A stretch of 64,000 nucleotides of DNA, taken from positions 186,001 through 250,000 of the forward strand of contig MEPP01000025.1 of assembly GCA_001769855.1 (NCBI GenBank). The letters run 5' to 3'. Position numbers and translations under genes: made by a program. The notes under the pieces were generated by a model. That model was not told the origin of the DNA, made no database searches, and saw only the letters and a program-made list of their open reading frames with translations. Positions 39,021-48,700 of the stretch are shown in pieces. How positions within the stretch are numbered: the first letter of the stretch is position 1; every line of letters starts with the position of its first letter. Source of the DNA: Bdellovibrionales bacterium GWA2_49_15 (GTDB lineage Bacteria > Bdellovibrionota > Bacteriovoracia > Bacteriovoracales > Bacteriovoracaceae).

Positions 39021-40499
39021 ATGGAACTTGGTTTAAATTATCTTTATAGTATTACTTTTTACATTCCTGAATGCATTGCAATTTTAACTATGGCAGGCAT
39101 TCTTTTCTTAGAGGTCATTTATAAGAGAGACGATTCCAAACGGGTGTTGCTCAAGATCTTTACATTCTCCGGCCTAGTCTTAACGTTTATAGCACTGCTG
39201 TGCAATTTAGATCTGCCAACGAAAAATATTTTTTATGAAGCAATTGTCATTGATCGATTTAGTGTGCTTGTGAAAATTATTGCCGTCATTGCAGCCTTAA
39301 TTTCGTATTGGTACGGTTTGTATTCACGTGATATTTATGTTTCGTTAAAGTCTGAATTTGGCATTTTGATCGTGGGCGGATTAATTGGCACAATGCTTCT
39401 GGCAAGTGCCAATAATATGCTTACACTATATCTAGGGATTGAAATGCTATCAATTCTCGCCTATCCCTTGGCGGCCATGAAGCGAATGGATGAGAAGTCA
39501 GTTGAAGCGGGACTTAAATATGCACTGTACGGCGGTCTTTCCGCCGGAATCATGCTGTTTGGCATGAGCTTGATGTTTGGGATTCTTGGAACTATTCAGT
39601 TCAGTGAAATAGCTGCGCGAATAGCTTCGCTTGATGTAAGTCAAAAAGTAATATTACTGCCAGCATTTCTTTTTTTCTTTGCTGGACTTGGTTACAAAAT
39701 TTCATGCGTTCCTTTTCATATGTGGACCCCGGATGTGTATGAGGGATCGCCAATCCCTGTTACAGCATTTTTCTCTGTTGTACCTAAAATCGGGGGAATC
39801 GCGGCCCTTGTGAGAGTTACCTCTGTTTTCTTCACCGGTGAAAATCTAATTCAATATTCCTGGGTTGCGATTCTAACAGTCGTTGCGGCACTTACTATGA
39901 CAGTAGGTAATGTCTCGGCCCTAGGGCAGCGCTCTGTGAAAAGGATGTTGGCATACTCCTCTATTGCGCAAATTGGTAATATTTTATTGGGTGTACTCGT
40001 TTTGGATACGATAGGACATCAAGCGATTATTTTTTATTTTTTCGGATACATGGTCATGACGCTTCTAGCATTTGGGATCACGGCGGTTTTATCTGATCAG
40101 TACGGTAATGATTACTTTGATCGATTTAATGGATTGATTTATAGAAATCCTCTAATGGCTGTTTCTCTTATTATCTCTATGCTGTCTCTGGCTGGTATGC
40201 CACCTTTGATAGGGTTTGTTGCTAAATTTAATATTATCTCAGCGATCGTACACAAAGGCTTTTTTGTTCTCGCTATTGTGGCCGTGCTTAATTCGGTTAT
40301 CTCGCTGTATTACTACATGCGATTGGTTAGATTGGTGGTTTTTAAGATGCCAGAATCAAGTGAGAAATTGTTTGATTTAGGATTTGGCAGACAAGCGCTT
40401 TTTGTTGTTATGGCGATTTTTATCGTTGCGGTGGGTATTTTTTGGGAAGATTTATATAAGTTTTCAGAAGTTACAAACCAAATAAAACTGGCCCACTGA
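39021..40499 (+). CDS. nuoN: NADH-quinone oxidoreductase subunit N
   Basis: A 492-residue antiporter-like pump subunit next to NuoK. TM5 glutamate in YLGIEMLSILAYPL, TM7 lysine in FAGLGYKISCVPFHMWTPDVYEG, then KRMLAYSSIAQIGN. Its TGA is followed by one base and then the TTG start of the first unannotated membrane gene at 40501, so transcription surely continues. Confidence 0.97.
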   Translation: MELGLNYLYSITFYIPECIAILTMAGILFLEVIYKRDDSKRVLLKIFTFSGLVLTFIALLCNLDLPTKNIFYEAIVIDRFSVLVKIIAVIAALISYWYGLYSRDIYVSLKSEFGILIVGGLIGTMLLASANNMLTLYLGIEMLSILAYPLAAMKRMDEKSVEAGLKYALYGGLSAGIMLFGMSLMFGILGTIQFSEIAARIASLDVSQKVILLPAFLFFFAGLGYKISCVPFHMWTPDVYEGSPIPVTAFFSVVPKIGGIAALVRVTSVFFTGENLIQYSWVAILTVVAALTMTVGNVSALGQRSVKRMLAYSSIAQIGNILLGVLVLDTIGHQAIIFYFFGYMVMTLLAFGITAVLSDQYGNDYFDRFNGLIYRNPLMAVSLIISMLSLAGMPPLIGFVAKFNIISAIVHKGFFVLAIVAVLNSVISLYYYMRLVRLVVFKMPESSEKLFDLGFGRQALFVVMAIFIVAVGIFWEDLYKFSEVTNQIKLAH

Positions 40500-40500
40500 A

Positions 40501-40782
40501 TTGGCTATTAATTCACCGATTTATTTGTTTATTCTTGTCGCTGGGTTGGCTACATTTCCAATTGTTTCATTGCTTAAAAAAATCGCCAAGCGTTCAATTG
40601 ATGACGACTCATGCAGATTCAATTTTTATCTACGCCCTGCGATTCTGAAATATTTCTCTTGGGTGATATTTATTGTTACGATTCATTTCTTAATGACTGC
40701 TGCAAGTATGCCCGATAAAGCGATGCGGCAGGCCTTGTTTGGTTTGTCCATTATCTTATTATTAATAATGGGTAAAAAATAA
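40501..40782 (+). CDS. Small three-helix membrane protein, candidate shrunken NuoA paralogue
   Basis: A 93-residue protein with TTG start at 40501, one base after the nuoN stop. Three predicted helices (about 6-24, 49-67, 74-90) match NuoA topology. The loop after helix 1 has DDDSC where NuoA has AYEC, and helix 2 (YFSWVIFIVTIHFLM) aligns with NuoA YVIALVFIIFDVESALM but lacks the acids. First of seven membrane genes in the nuo order. Taken alone the similarity is weak; the assignment leans on position. Stop overlaps the next start (TAATG). Confidence 0.6.
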   Translation: MAINSPIYLFILVAGLATFPIVSLLKKIAKRSIDDDSCRFNFYLRPAILKYFSWVIFIVTIHFLMTAASMPDKAMRQALFGLSIILLLIMGKK

Positions 40783-41696
40783 TGGTCGGCAATATTCTGC
40801 TCTTCATCCTTATCGCAGGAGCTTTGTTGTATTTGTGGCATCTTTTGTCTTCAATGACTTCTGGCGAGGTATTTAACAAGTATCGGAGTGTGTCTTTTTT
40901 TGCCATTATGGAAAAAGAGTATGAGCGCGATTTTGTTGCTACTGCGAGTAAAATTTTATTTATAGCATTAAAAATTATTTTATTAATTATCATTCTCGGG
41001 AAAATAGATATTTTCGCCTTTTCCCAAAATCCGCATTTCTTCACCGGATATAGTGATTCACAAGTGAGCTATGAAGGATTGTTTTATGGAATTTTTGTGT
41101 GGGAAATTCTAAATAGCTTAGAGCGGAGTCTTATCAGGGAAAGCAAGTTGGATGAAATGTTTGAAGGCCTAATAAGGCCGCTTTTTCTTCTTTTGCTTTT
41201 ATTTTCTTTTATCTACTACTATCAAACGCCTTTCAGTGATTACGTGGTTTTGCGGCAGCAGGAAACAATTATTTATGGGATTATGAACTTAGGATGTGTG
41301 AGTCACTTTTTCTTTTTTTTGCTCTTCTTTTTTTATATTGCTTATGACCTAAAGCAGCTGGGTGACTCTATTGTTCAGAGCAAAATAGGCTTGTTAAACT
41401 GTATGATGAAGTTTTCGGGAATATTTATTCTACAGGTTTTCATTGTCTATGCTTTCTTAGGGTGGACCTCGCATCTGCCTTTTGCGGAGTTACTAGCAGA
41501 TAGATTTCCCAATAGCAGATCTTTCTTTGAGGTCATTTCTCTGTTTGTAAAGCTCGGTTGTATCCATTTTTTGGGGATACTTGTAGGGCAATTTTTAGGG
41601 AATATTAAGTCGATTTATGTGCGAGGAATCGAGAAATACCTGCAGCTTTTATCGGCGTTTAATGCTGTTTTATTGATCGGTATACGATTATGGTAA
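40782..41696 (+). CDS. NuoH-like membrane protein without quinone loops
   Basis: A 304-residue protein with about eight membrane helices. Its C-terminal third lines up with NuoH of the same operon: KFSG (210) with EFSG, FLGWTSHLPF (225-234) with FLGGYNVPF, FVK (255) with FAK, EKYL (284) with WKYL, FNAV (293) with FNLV, at similar spacing. The NuoH signature loops (ERKISADIQ, ETNRAPFDLPEAE) are absent, so it should not bind quinone in the known way. Overlaps both neighbours. An assignment by eye; a profile search would settle it. Confidence 0.7.
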   Translation: MVGNILLFILIAGALLYLWHLLSSMTSGEVFNKYRSVSFFAIMEKEYERDFVATASKILFIALKIILLIIILGKIDIFAFSQNPHFFTGYSDSQVSYEGLFYGIFVWEILNSLERSLIRESKLDEMFEGLIRPLFLLLLLFSFIYYYQTPFSDYVVLRQQETIIYGIMNLGCVSHFFFFLLFFFYIAYDLKQLGDSIVQSKIGLLNCMMKFSGIFILQVFIVYAFLGWTSHLPFAELLADRFPNSRSFFEVISLFVKLGCIHFLGILVGQFLGNIKSIYVRGIEKYLQLLSAFNAVLLIGIRLW

Positions 41697-42118
41697 TGCG
41701 AGCTTATGAAATTATACTATTAGTTATTGCACTGTTGATGCTATTTCCACTTAATCTCTCAATGATGAAAATACTTACAGAGGTTTTTTTCATCGTTTTG
41801 GCCATAGTCTTCGTAAGTCAGAATCCTACTATTAATACGCTTTTCATGTGCCTAGTCATCTTAGGAAATCTGCTTCTTGTCAGAGGTGTTATTGGCCAGC
41901 ATCGGCCGGGGGAGCTGCAAAATACTGGGCATGTAGTTATGAAATTTTCCTATATAGGGACGCTTGCATTGTTCATTTTTTCATTTTCCCAGTATTGGTT
42001 CAAGGAGGCGATTTTTCCCATTAGATCAATTCAAAATTCATTTCTAGCAGGGTCGGTTAGCATTTTTGTCGTTATTTTTATTTTAATAAATTTAAATAAA
42101 AAAGAGTCAAATAAATGA
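41690..42118 (+). CDS. NuoJ-like membrane protein
   Basis: A 142-residue protein with about five hydrophobic helices, in the NuoJ position of the series. Helix 3 (FMCLVILGNLLLVRGVIGQ) falls where NuoJ has LVVYVGGVVVLLLFAIMLTG, but YVGG is changed. A second ATG at 41696 forms a TAATG overlap with the previous stop, the coupling used elsewhere in this operon, and may be the real start. Its end overlaps the next gene as ATGA. Confidence 0.6.
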   Translation: MVMRAYEIILLVIALLMLFPLNLSMMKILTEVFFIVLAIVFVSQNPTINTLFMCLVILGNLLLVRGVIGQHRPGELQNTGHVVMKFSYIGTLALFIFSFSQYWFKEAIFPIRSIQNSFLAGSVSIFVVIFILINLNKKESNK

Positions 42119-42348
42119 AGGATGCTCTAATCCCTTTTATTGTTTTTGCGCTTTCTCTCTTGGGATTAATCATGCATCCAAAGAATAATCTCGCACTACG
42201 CATTTTGGTGATCGGCTCGAGCATCGTCTTTCTCGTCGTGCGTTTTGCAGGTGGAGAAATAAATGAAATGTTGCTGTTAATTTTTACAGCCGTCAGTGCA
42301 TTTGTCGGATTGTATTATCATTTGCTGGTTGAAAAGGAGAGGTCATAG
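42115..42348 (+). CDS. NuoK-like membrane protein lacking both channel glutamates
   Basis: A 77-residue, three-helix protein. It aligns end to end with NuoK: IPFIVFALSLLGLIM with IPYIVVSCVLFVCGIIVM, KNNLALRILVIG with KNIIGILLGIE, and LLIFTAVSAFVGL with LFIILVAAAEAAVGL. The two conserved NuoK glutamates are replaced (first by I/G, second by S61). The fold therefore appears kept and the proton relay lost. Its TAG overlaps the GTG start of the next gene. Confidence 0.7.
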   Translation: MKDALIPFIVFALSLLGLIMHPKNNLALRILVIGSSIVFLVVRFAGGEINEMLLLIFTAVSAFVGLYYHLLVEKERS

Positions 42349-43574
42349 TGTTGTTAGCGCTTGAATTAATATTTCCTGCGCTTTTGCTTTTTGTTGCCTT
42401 TTTTCGCAACAGGCTGGTCGTCAGCTCTGCGGTAAATACTTATGTTTCAATTATTATATATTGCACACAGGTAGTCGGGTTATTTTTTACGTTTAAGTAT
42501 CAGCACGCATTTGACAGTGCACTCAGGCAAAACAACTTTTCTTTTTTTTACAGTTACTATGCAGCAATTATTATATGTTTTTTTCATATATCCTATACCT
42601 TTGATTTTGCGAAAAGAATCATTTCAAGGAATACGATTTATGCTTTCTTGATGATTCTTGCATTCTCTACCACATCAGACATGTGGATACTGTATTTGGT
42701 TTTTTCCACGACAATCTTTTTTGTGCTTTGGAAGCAGGCCATGCCGACTGTCCGACAACAGGTTAGTCTTCTCCTTACTATTTTTGCCTGTCTTCTTTTG
42801 CAGGGGCAACTGGAGCAAAGAATTTTTAGTATTATTATTGGGTCTCAGGCGTTTATTGCTCTGCTTGCACTTCTATTCTTGGTTTATAAGGACAATGAAA
42901 ATCGGAATGTTTTTTCTTGGGCCTTGTTTTTGGTAGTGATTTTCAAATTTATGTTTCCAGTTAGTTCATATTTCGGCATGGCGATTTGCGTAGTATTTGC
43001 GATTGCATATCTAGTTAAAATTTTTGGCAGTAACCTTCTGGTCGAAAGAAAATCGTTAGATGATTTGTTTTTTGTTTTAGCACCATTTGATTTGTTACTC
43101 GGCCACTCAATCTATTTTGTGCAAACATTATTTATTTTTGTCATTTATGAATCATTCCAAATATTTAACTTCAAAACCCGCTATAGTTTGGCACAGTCTG
43201 TTTTATTCTGTTTCATGACTTGTGCAGTGTTATCGATAGGTGATCAATTTTCAGAATTAAACCTTTTGCAACTCTTCGTGCTACTCTTCAAAGTGGTATC
43301 CGTTTTATTTTTTCTATTTTCTGAGCAACGTCAGATTATGATTCAGCAACTTGGATTTGATAAACACACGGCCAGTATTGTTATTATACCATCCTTAATT
43401 TTGCTTTATAAATACCATCTCATATCCATGAACCCTATTTTGGGGCTAGTAGTAATCTGTGCTTTTGGACTGAAAATTATTTCATTATATTATCCGGCAC
43501 TGCTCGAAAAAATTAATTTGTCGAATTTTCAGTGGCTAAAGACAAAAGTGAATTTAAAAATTAGGGATAAATGA
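42348..43574 (+). CDS. Antiporter-like (NuoL/M/N family) membrane protein, NuoL position
   Basis: A 408-residue, about 12-helix protein with a GTG start (AAGGAGAGG upstream). VIFKFMFP has lysine 200 where NuoL has GTIGKSAQFP, and LLQLFVLLFKVVSVLFFLF has lysine 315 where NuoL has LMHLITHAVFKACLFLSAG. The TM5 FWELMG glutamate is not conserved (LYLVFSTTIFF). The proline-rich broken-helix loop and lateral helix of NuoL are deleted, explaining the short length. Overlaps the next gene as ATGA. Confidence 0.68.
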   Translation: MLLALELIFPALLLFVAFFRNRLVVSSAVNTYVSIIIYCTQVVGLFFTFKYQHAFDSALRQNNFSFFYSYYAAIIICFFHISYTFDFAKRIISRNTIYAFLMILAFSTTSDMWILYLVFSTTIFFVLWKQAMPTVRQQVSLLLTIFACLLLQGQLEQRIFSIIIGSQAFIALLALLFLVYKDNENRNVFSWALFLVVIFKFMFPVSSYFGMAICVVFAIAYLVKIFGSNLLVERKSLDDLFFVLAPFDLLLGHSIYFVQTLFIFVIYESFQIFNFKTRYSLAQSVLFCFMTCAVLSIGDQFSELNLLQLFVLLFKVVSVLFFLFSEQRQIMIQQLGFDKHTASIVIIPSLILLYKYHLISMNPILGLVVICAFGLKIISLYYPALLEKINLSNFQWLKTKVNLKIRDK

Positions 43575-44578
43575 GAAATAAAGCAGAGCCCCCTTTTTTC
43601 GTAGACCTTCAGCAACTCAAGCATGAGGCCTGGGTTCTGTCGTCAAAAAAGATATTTCTTCTCGCGTTTCCCATTGCGCTGTTTATGTGTTTACGTTTTG
43701 GCAATACGTATTTGAAGCAACCGCTTGTACTCATTGACACGAGGGAGACCGTTTGCCTTTTTATATCTCTGGTAGTTTTTTTGGCTTTCGCAGGACTAGA
43801 TCGTCATACTGATTTTTATAAAAGAGCCATCACAATCTCATTTTTACTGCAGACTGTATTCATCGACCATAGACTTGCACCCTTTGCCATAGAGTGCATG
43901 TATACGCTGTGGTTGTTGTCATATTGGGATAAGCGCAGCATTTATCTACGTCTTTTTAATTTTGTGCTATCGGTGAGTTTGATGGCGGCGGTGGTTCTCG
44001 AAAATTCAGTTATGTTTTGGGATGGATGGCTGAAAGAGGGTATTGCCTTAACAGCATTGCTTCGGTGTGTGTTTGTAAATTATAAATTTGTTACTGACTC
44101 AAAAGTTCGAGGTTTTGAGGATGTAATTATTTCAACCTTATCCATTTTTTTAATATCCAGAATTGTTCCTATTAGTACCAATATGATTCTTTTTGTATTT
44201 ATCCCCGCATGCGCTGTCGTGAGCTTCATAAATAAATCGCATTACAGATTCGCTACAATGCAGACTTGGCAATATTTTATTCTTGCAACCACTGGAATTA
44301 TCCAAGTACTTGCCCTGCCACTCTATCTGATAAGTCTCCGCCCTGGGGAAGTTGTTGAAGAAAAGCTACCCAACTCACGAAGTTACAGTGTTATGATTTA
44401 CGCTTTAATTCTTATGCTTTTTTTTATACGAGTATTTTCACAAGATGCCTTTAAATTAGACCTTACAGGAATTTTGGCCTTGCAATGGATCTTTGGAAAT
44501 ATATTCTTTGTACGGATTTTGGATAAAGAAGATTTGCACCTCACATTATTAATTTTTGTTATTTATTTGTTTTACTAG
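43571..44578 (+). CDS. Antiporter-like membrane protein, NuoM position
   Basis: A 335-residue protein with a 25-residue polar N-terminus and about ten helices. PFAIECMYTLWLLSYW keeps a glutamate (E108) where NuoM has FYVFWEVMLIPMFFLIG, and the next helix (LFNFVLSVSLMAAV) matches NuoM FFLYTFAGSVLMLV. IFLISRIVPIS parallels NuoM TYGFLRIAFPIF. The TM7 lysine is not evident. Short for the family. Followed by 14 bases and the last member. Confidence 0.6.
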   Translation: MRNKAEPPFFVDLQQLKHEAWVLSSKKIFLLAFPIALFMCLRFGNTYLKQPLVLIDTRETVCLFISLVVFLAFAGLDRHTDFYKRAITISFLLQTVFIDHRLAPFAIECMYTLWLLSYWDKRSIYLRLFNFVLSVSLMAAVVLENSVMFWDGWLKEGIALTALLRCVFVNYKFVTDSKVRGFEDVIISTLSIFLISRIVPISTNMILFVFIPACAVVSFINKSHYRFATMQTWQYFILATTGIIQVLALPLYLISLRPGEVVEEKLPNSRSYSVMIYALILMLFFIRVFSQDAFKLDLTGILALQWIFGNIFFVRILDKEDLHLTLLIFVIYLFY

Positions 44579-44592
44579 GAAAGCTGAGTATC

Positions 44593-45771
44593 ATGCTGAC
44601 AGTTAACTACGGGTTATTTCTTTCTTTAGCGGCTTTGCTCTTTTCAAAGTATTTATCTTTTTCAAAAACTTCGATTGTAGCGCTTAACTCTCTTATTCTT
44701 ATCGTGTTTGTTTCAATTTTTGGTTTGGCACGCCATAAGTTTTTTTACACTCTTGGCCAAGAGCAGAATATTAGTTTCATTTATATGATAGTTTTTGCAA
44801 GCCTCGTTGCCATTTCTACGCGCAAGGAAAAAAGTTACTCATTGGCCTTTAGCTCCTGTTGCTTCTTGCTTGCTGCATTTTTTGTAAGTGAAGTAGTTAT
44901 GCTGCTTCCGATCGTAAGGATGTATCTCGATTACACTCTTTTGCAGCATGAAAAAGTTGAAACGAAGCTGACCGATATATTTTATTACAGAATTTTGGCT
45001 AATATATGTGAAATAGTTCTACTTTACTTGCTAACAAGTTTTGAATTCAGCCATCATGCCACTCAAATATTATCTCTTGGGATATATTTTATTTTCGTAA
45101 TTCAGATGCTGCTTTCTTATTACTTTGAAAAATGTTTTCGAGAATCATTCACCCCGCTTCGAATTATGGTAAATTTTGTAAACTATTTATTGTATCCGGG
45201 ATGGGTTCTTATGCTGATGCGCGAAGTGAAGTGCGTCGATATTTTAACACCTCTCGCACTTCTTATTCTTGTCATTGGCGTCCTTGTGATCCTGGTAGAC
45301 GTATATAACACCAAAAAATCGATGTGTGGGATACTCGTTATTAACATCTTCATTTTTCTATGCCCCGTTAAGGGGAATGAGTATATTTTTTATAAGCTTT
45401 CTTCGTTTTCATTTATGACAGGTCTCTTGCTGTATTGGACGGAAGATATTCTTGCCTTCTCCCCTGCTACTTCACGATTTGGCAAAATTCTCCGCTATAT
45501 TTTTGCTATTTTGGTGGCGATGCCTATTCTTGGAAATGGTAATTTAACAAAACTTATCATATTACTCAGGTTACATAATGAATATTTATCAATTTACTTG
45601 GTTATTCTCTTCGCTCTAATGGGCATTCAAGCTTTTTATCGCTACAACAACACGCCGCGCAGCTCGCAAGTATTAATCAAAAACTTTCGGCCATTTTGGA
45701 TTATAATTGTTTCTAATGTATTAGTAACAATTTGGTTGAATCTGTCGTTGCTCGTTAATGCAAAAGTTTAG
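44593..45771 (+). CDS. Antiporter-like membrane protein, NuoN position
   Basis: A 392-residue, about 12-helix protein. VSEVVMLLPIV (E100) parallels NuoN GIEMLSILAYPL. KCFRESFTPLRIMVNFV (from K180) parallels KISCVPFHMW...SPIPVTAFFSVV, and YIFYKLSSFSFMTGLLL parallels IIFYFFGYMVMTLLAF. The helix-break loop is shortened. Its last 14 bases contain the start of the GYF-TPR gene, coupling the two. Confidence 0.62.
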   Translation: MLTVNYGLFLSLAALLFSKYLSFSKTSIVALNSLILIVFVSIFGLARHKFFYTLGQEQNISFIYMIVFASLVAISTRKEKSYSLAFSSCCFLLAAFFVSEVVMLLPIVRMYLDYTLLQHEKVETKLTDIFYYRILANICEIVLLYLLTSFEFSHHATQILSLGIYFIFVIQMLLSYYFEKCFRESFTPLRIMVNFVNYLLYPGWVLMLMREVKCVDILTPLALLILVIGVLVILVDVYNTKKSMCGILVINIFIFLCPVKGNEYIFYKLSSFSFMTGLLLYWTEDILAFSPATSRFGKILRYIFAILVAMPILGNGNLTKLIILLRLHNEYLSIYLVILFALMGIQAFYRYNNTPRSSQVLIKNFRPFWIIIVSNVLVTIWLNLSLLVNAKV

Positions 45772-48700
45772 AGTAAAATTGAGCACTTCGCGGGTCGTTG
45801 GTCCCTTTTCAAGGGAGCAGATTGCCGAGCTTTTTCTAAAAAGTCACATCAAGCATGAAGACCTCTGCCAGATTTTTCCAACGGGTGAATGGCTACCACT
45901 GCGATTGAATAAAGAACTTTGCACTTTTATAGAGGCCGCAAAGAAGAATCCAGCTTTAATAAAACAAGAAAATGATTCAAAAACAGTGGTTAATCTAGCT
46001 GCAAGAAAGGTAACTGCAAGGCCTCTTGAGGAGAAGCACGAAAAGACTCAAGCCGAGGTAGTTGTTGAAAAAGCTCCAAACAAGGCCCTAAATATTGACG
46101 ATCTTGAAGTGCTTGATCCGGATGTGAAAGGTCAAGACTTCGAGGAATTCAAATTTGAAAAAAAGACGCAAAAATTCACACTTCCCGAAGATGGGAAAAA
46201 GGTCGATGTACCCTTGGAGGTGCAAAATCCAACTCTCGGGCCAGATAAAACAGTTATAGCAAAAGGAATTAAGAAGGAAGTCAACGTAGATAAAACAGTG
46301 GTTCGTCCTGAGAATCTAGCGAGGAAACAGCAAGAAATTGCAGCATTAAAGGAGGCTGCAACATTGACTGAAAAACAAAACCTTGAAGGCGAGCATGAAA
46401 AAAACTTGCCAGCAGTTGCTACCGTCAAAGACATTGATCTTTTTGCAGAGGCAACGTCAGTTTCAAATGTCTCTGACTATATGGCTGAGTTAAAGAAAAG
46501 TGTTATTCAAACGGAGCAAGATTTTGCAGATGAGCAGCAGCGTCTTATTGACGAAGTCAATAAAGACACGAATGCCGAAAAGCTTGATTCAGAATCTGAA
46601 CAAAAGGAAGAGGCAAAACCGAAAAAGGCCATGAAGCCTATAATTGCACTCGTTTTTATTGTTCTAATATATTTTCTCTTTTTTGACGAAGAGGAGCAGA
46701 CTAAAAATTACGAGCCGCTTGCTATAAAAATAACATTTCCAGTCATTCTCGACGTTGAAAATGAGCTAGTATCAACAGAAGAAATGGAAAAAGGGAAAGC
46801 CTTTTCTACTCAGAATAGTTACATGGCAAAAGTCAATGCAGTTAATCACCTTCAGCTATCACTGGCAAACAAGTTTAAAGATAATCCATCCTTTGGATTA
46901 TTGTTGCTTATTTATGCTGAGCTACTACCAAATGCCGCGAATCAACAAGAAGCTTTAAAAACCATATATAGGATGCTGAAGATTGTAAGTGCCAGGACTT
47001 TGGCCGACGTCAATATGGCCCTCGGCGCCTCTCTTTACTACTACCACCAGGGGCGCTACAAAACGGCTAAAAATACTCTTGAAAATTTTCGTCGAGTTAC
47101 CAAAGGGCTCACTCCAAAATTTTTAGCGGTCTGGATGGAAATCTGCTTAAAAGCTGGTGACTTTGTAACGGCGAAAGAGCTCTTTGATAAGCTAAACTCT
47201 TTGAAGCCAAAAACCCTTGAGATCTACCTGGCCTTATCTCGTTTTTACCAGCAGGACTCGCAGCCTGATAAAGCCATGGAAATTCTTCAGGAAGGCAGCA
47301 AGATTAATAAGGGTTCGGTAGCGCTCCTGTTAGAGTATGCAAAATTAAAACTAGAAGCAGGTGATTTTAAAAATTTCTCTGCCGCTTTGACCACGATAAA
47401 TGATCTTAAGGCTGAATACAGTCCCGTGTATTATTCAAAATATTTGGAATACATGGGAATACTGAGTGCGAAGCAAGGAAAGATGGAAGATGCAACTAAA
47501 TATTTCAAGCTGGCGCTTAAAGTAAATGATTCTGATGAATTGCGCTCAAAGCTTGCTTCGCTGGAAGTTGGGGGTTCCACATCGGTGCAGAGCCTAATTC
47601 TTGAAAGCAAAATTCTATTTCTCATGAACAAGGCAAAATTCGAAGTCGATAAAAAGAATTGGGATCAGGCCATGGCCTATGCTATTTCTGCATCGGATTT
47701 GTCTGAAACCTATCTACCATCAAAGCTCTTGCTAGCAGAAATCCAAATTCAAAGGGGCTATTTTGATTTTGCTCTAAAAAAATTACTCGACCTTCAGAAA
47801 GTCGCTCCGATGAATACAAAGGTGAACCATCTTCTTCTCTATGCCTATATTGAATCATTTAAAGTTGATGATGCCCAAAAAGAAATTAATCAAATGGTGA
47901 GAACTCCTTTCGCAAAAACCTATGAGTATGCGTCGTTACTTGGGCTGTTTTATAAACGGCAGAACAATACGCCATTGGCCATAAGGTGGTATCAGGAAAG
48001 TATTAATAGAAATCCCCTAAACGATAAGGATTATTTTAATTTGGCAGAGATTCTGGTTTACATGAAAAAATTCAAGGACGGTTCCAGGATGCTCGCGGAA
48101 TCGTTGGCGCTAGATCCCGACAACGTCGACTACGTCGCTTTAAATGCAGAAATACTTTATGAGGAAAAAGGCGCGGATACAGCGATAGGATATCTGCGTG
48201 AGCAGCTCGACAAGCACTTGGAAGACCCAAAATTGATCGGAGAAATTGCCAAGTATTACTATAAATCTGGGCAGTCAAAGTTTTTTGATCAATACAAGGC
48301 AAAAATGGAATCGCTGGCGAATAAGGACGCTGGCTTTTATTTGTTCTTAATAGATGCTTCACGCAAGGAAGATAAATTTGAGGAAGTCGTGGCCTATAGT
48401 AAGGAGCTGCTCAAGATTGATCCGGGAAATTTAACCACGCGCATGCAGCTGGCCGAATTTTTCCTGATTAACGGCAAGACGGAAGATGCGCTTAGAGAAT
48501 TTGAGCAGGTCAATGCTCGCCTTCCCTCTTACCCAAAAGTTCACTATTTCTTAGCCAAAGTGTATATTTCCATGAAAAAGCTAGATAAGGCCCAGGAAAA
48601 TGCAGAGGAAGAAATAAAAAACAATCCAAATCTAGAATTTGGCTACTCCATATTAGGGCAAATGTATCGGGAGAAGAGTGATTGGGCCAATGCCATCAAA

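Noticed and set aside
40501..45771. The seven membrane genes as an Mrp (MnhA-G) antiporter operon
   Set aside because: Mrp has no NuoH-type subunit and a different order; the second gene aligns with NuoH and the order follows nuo.
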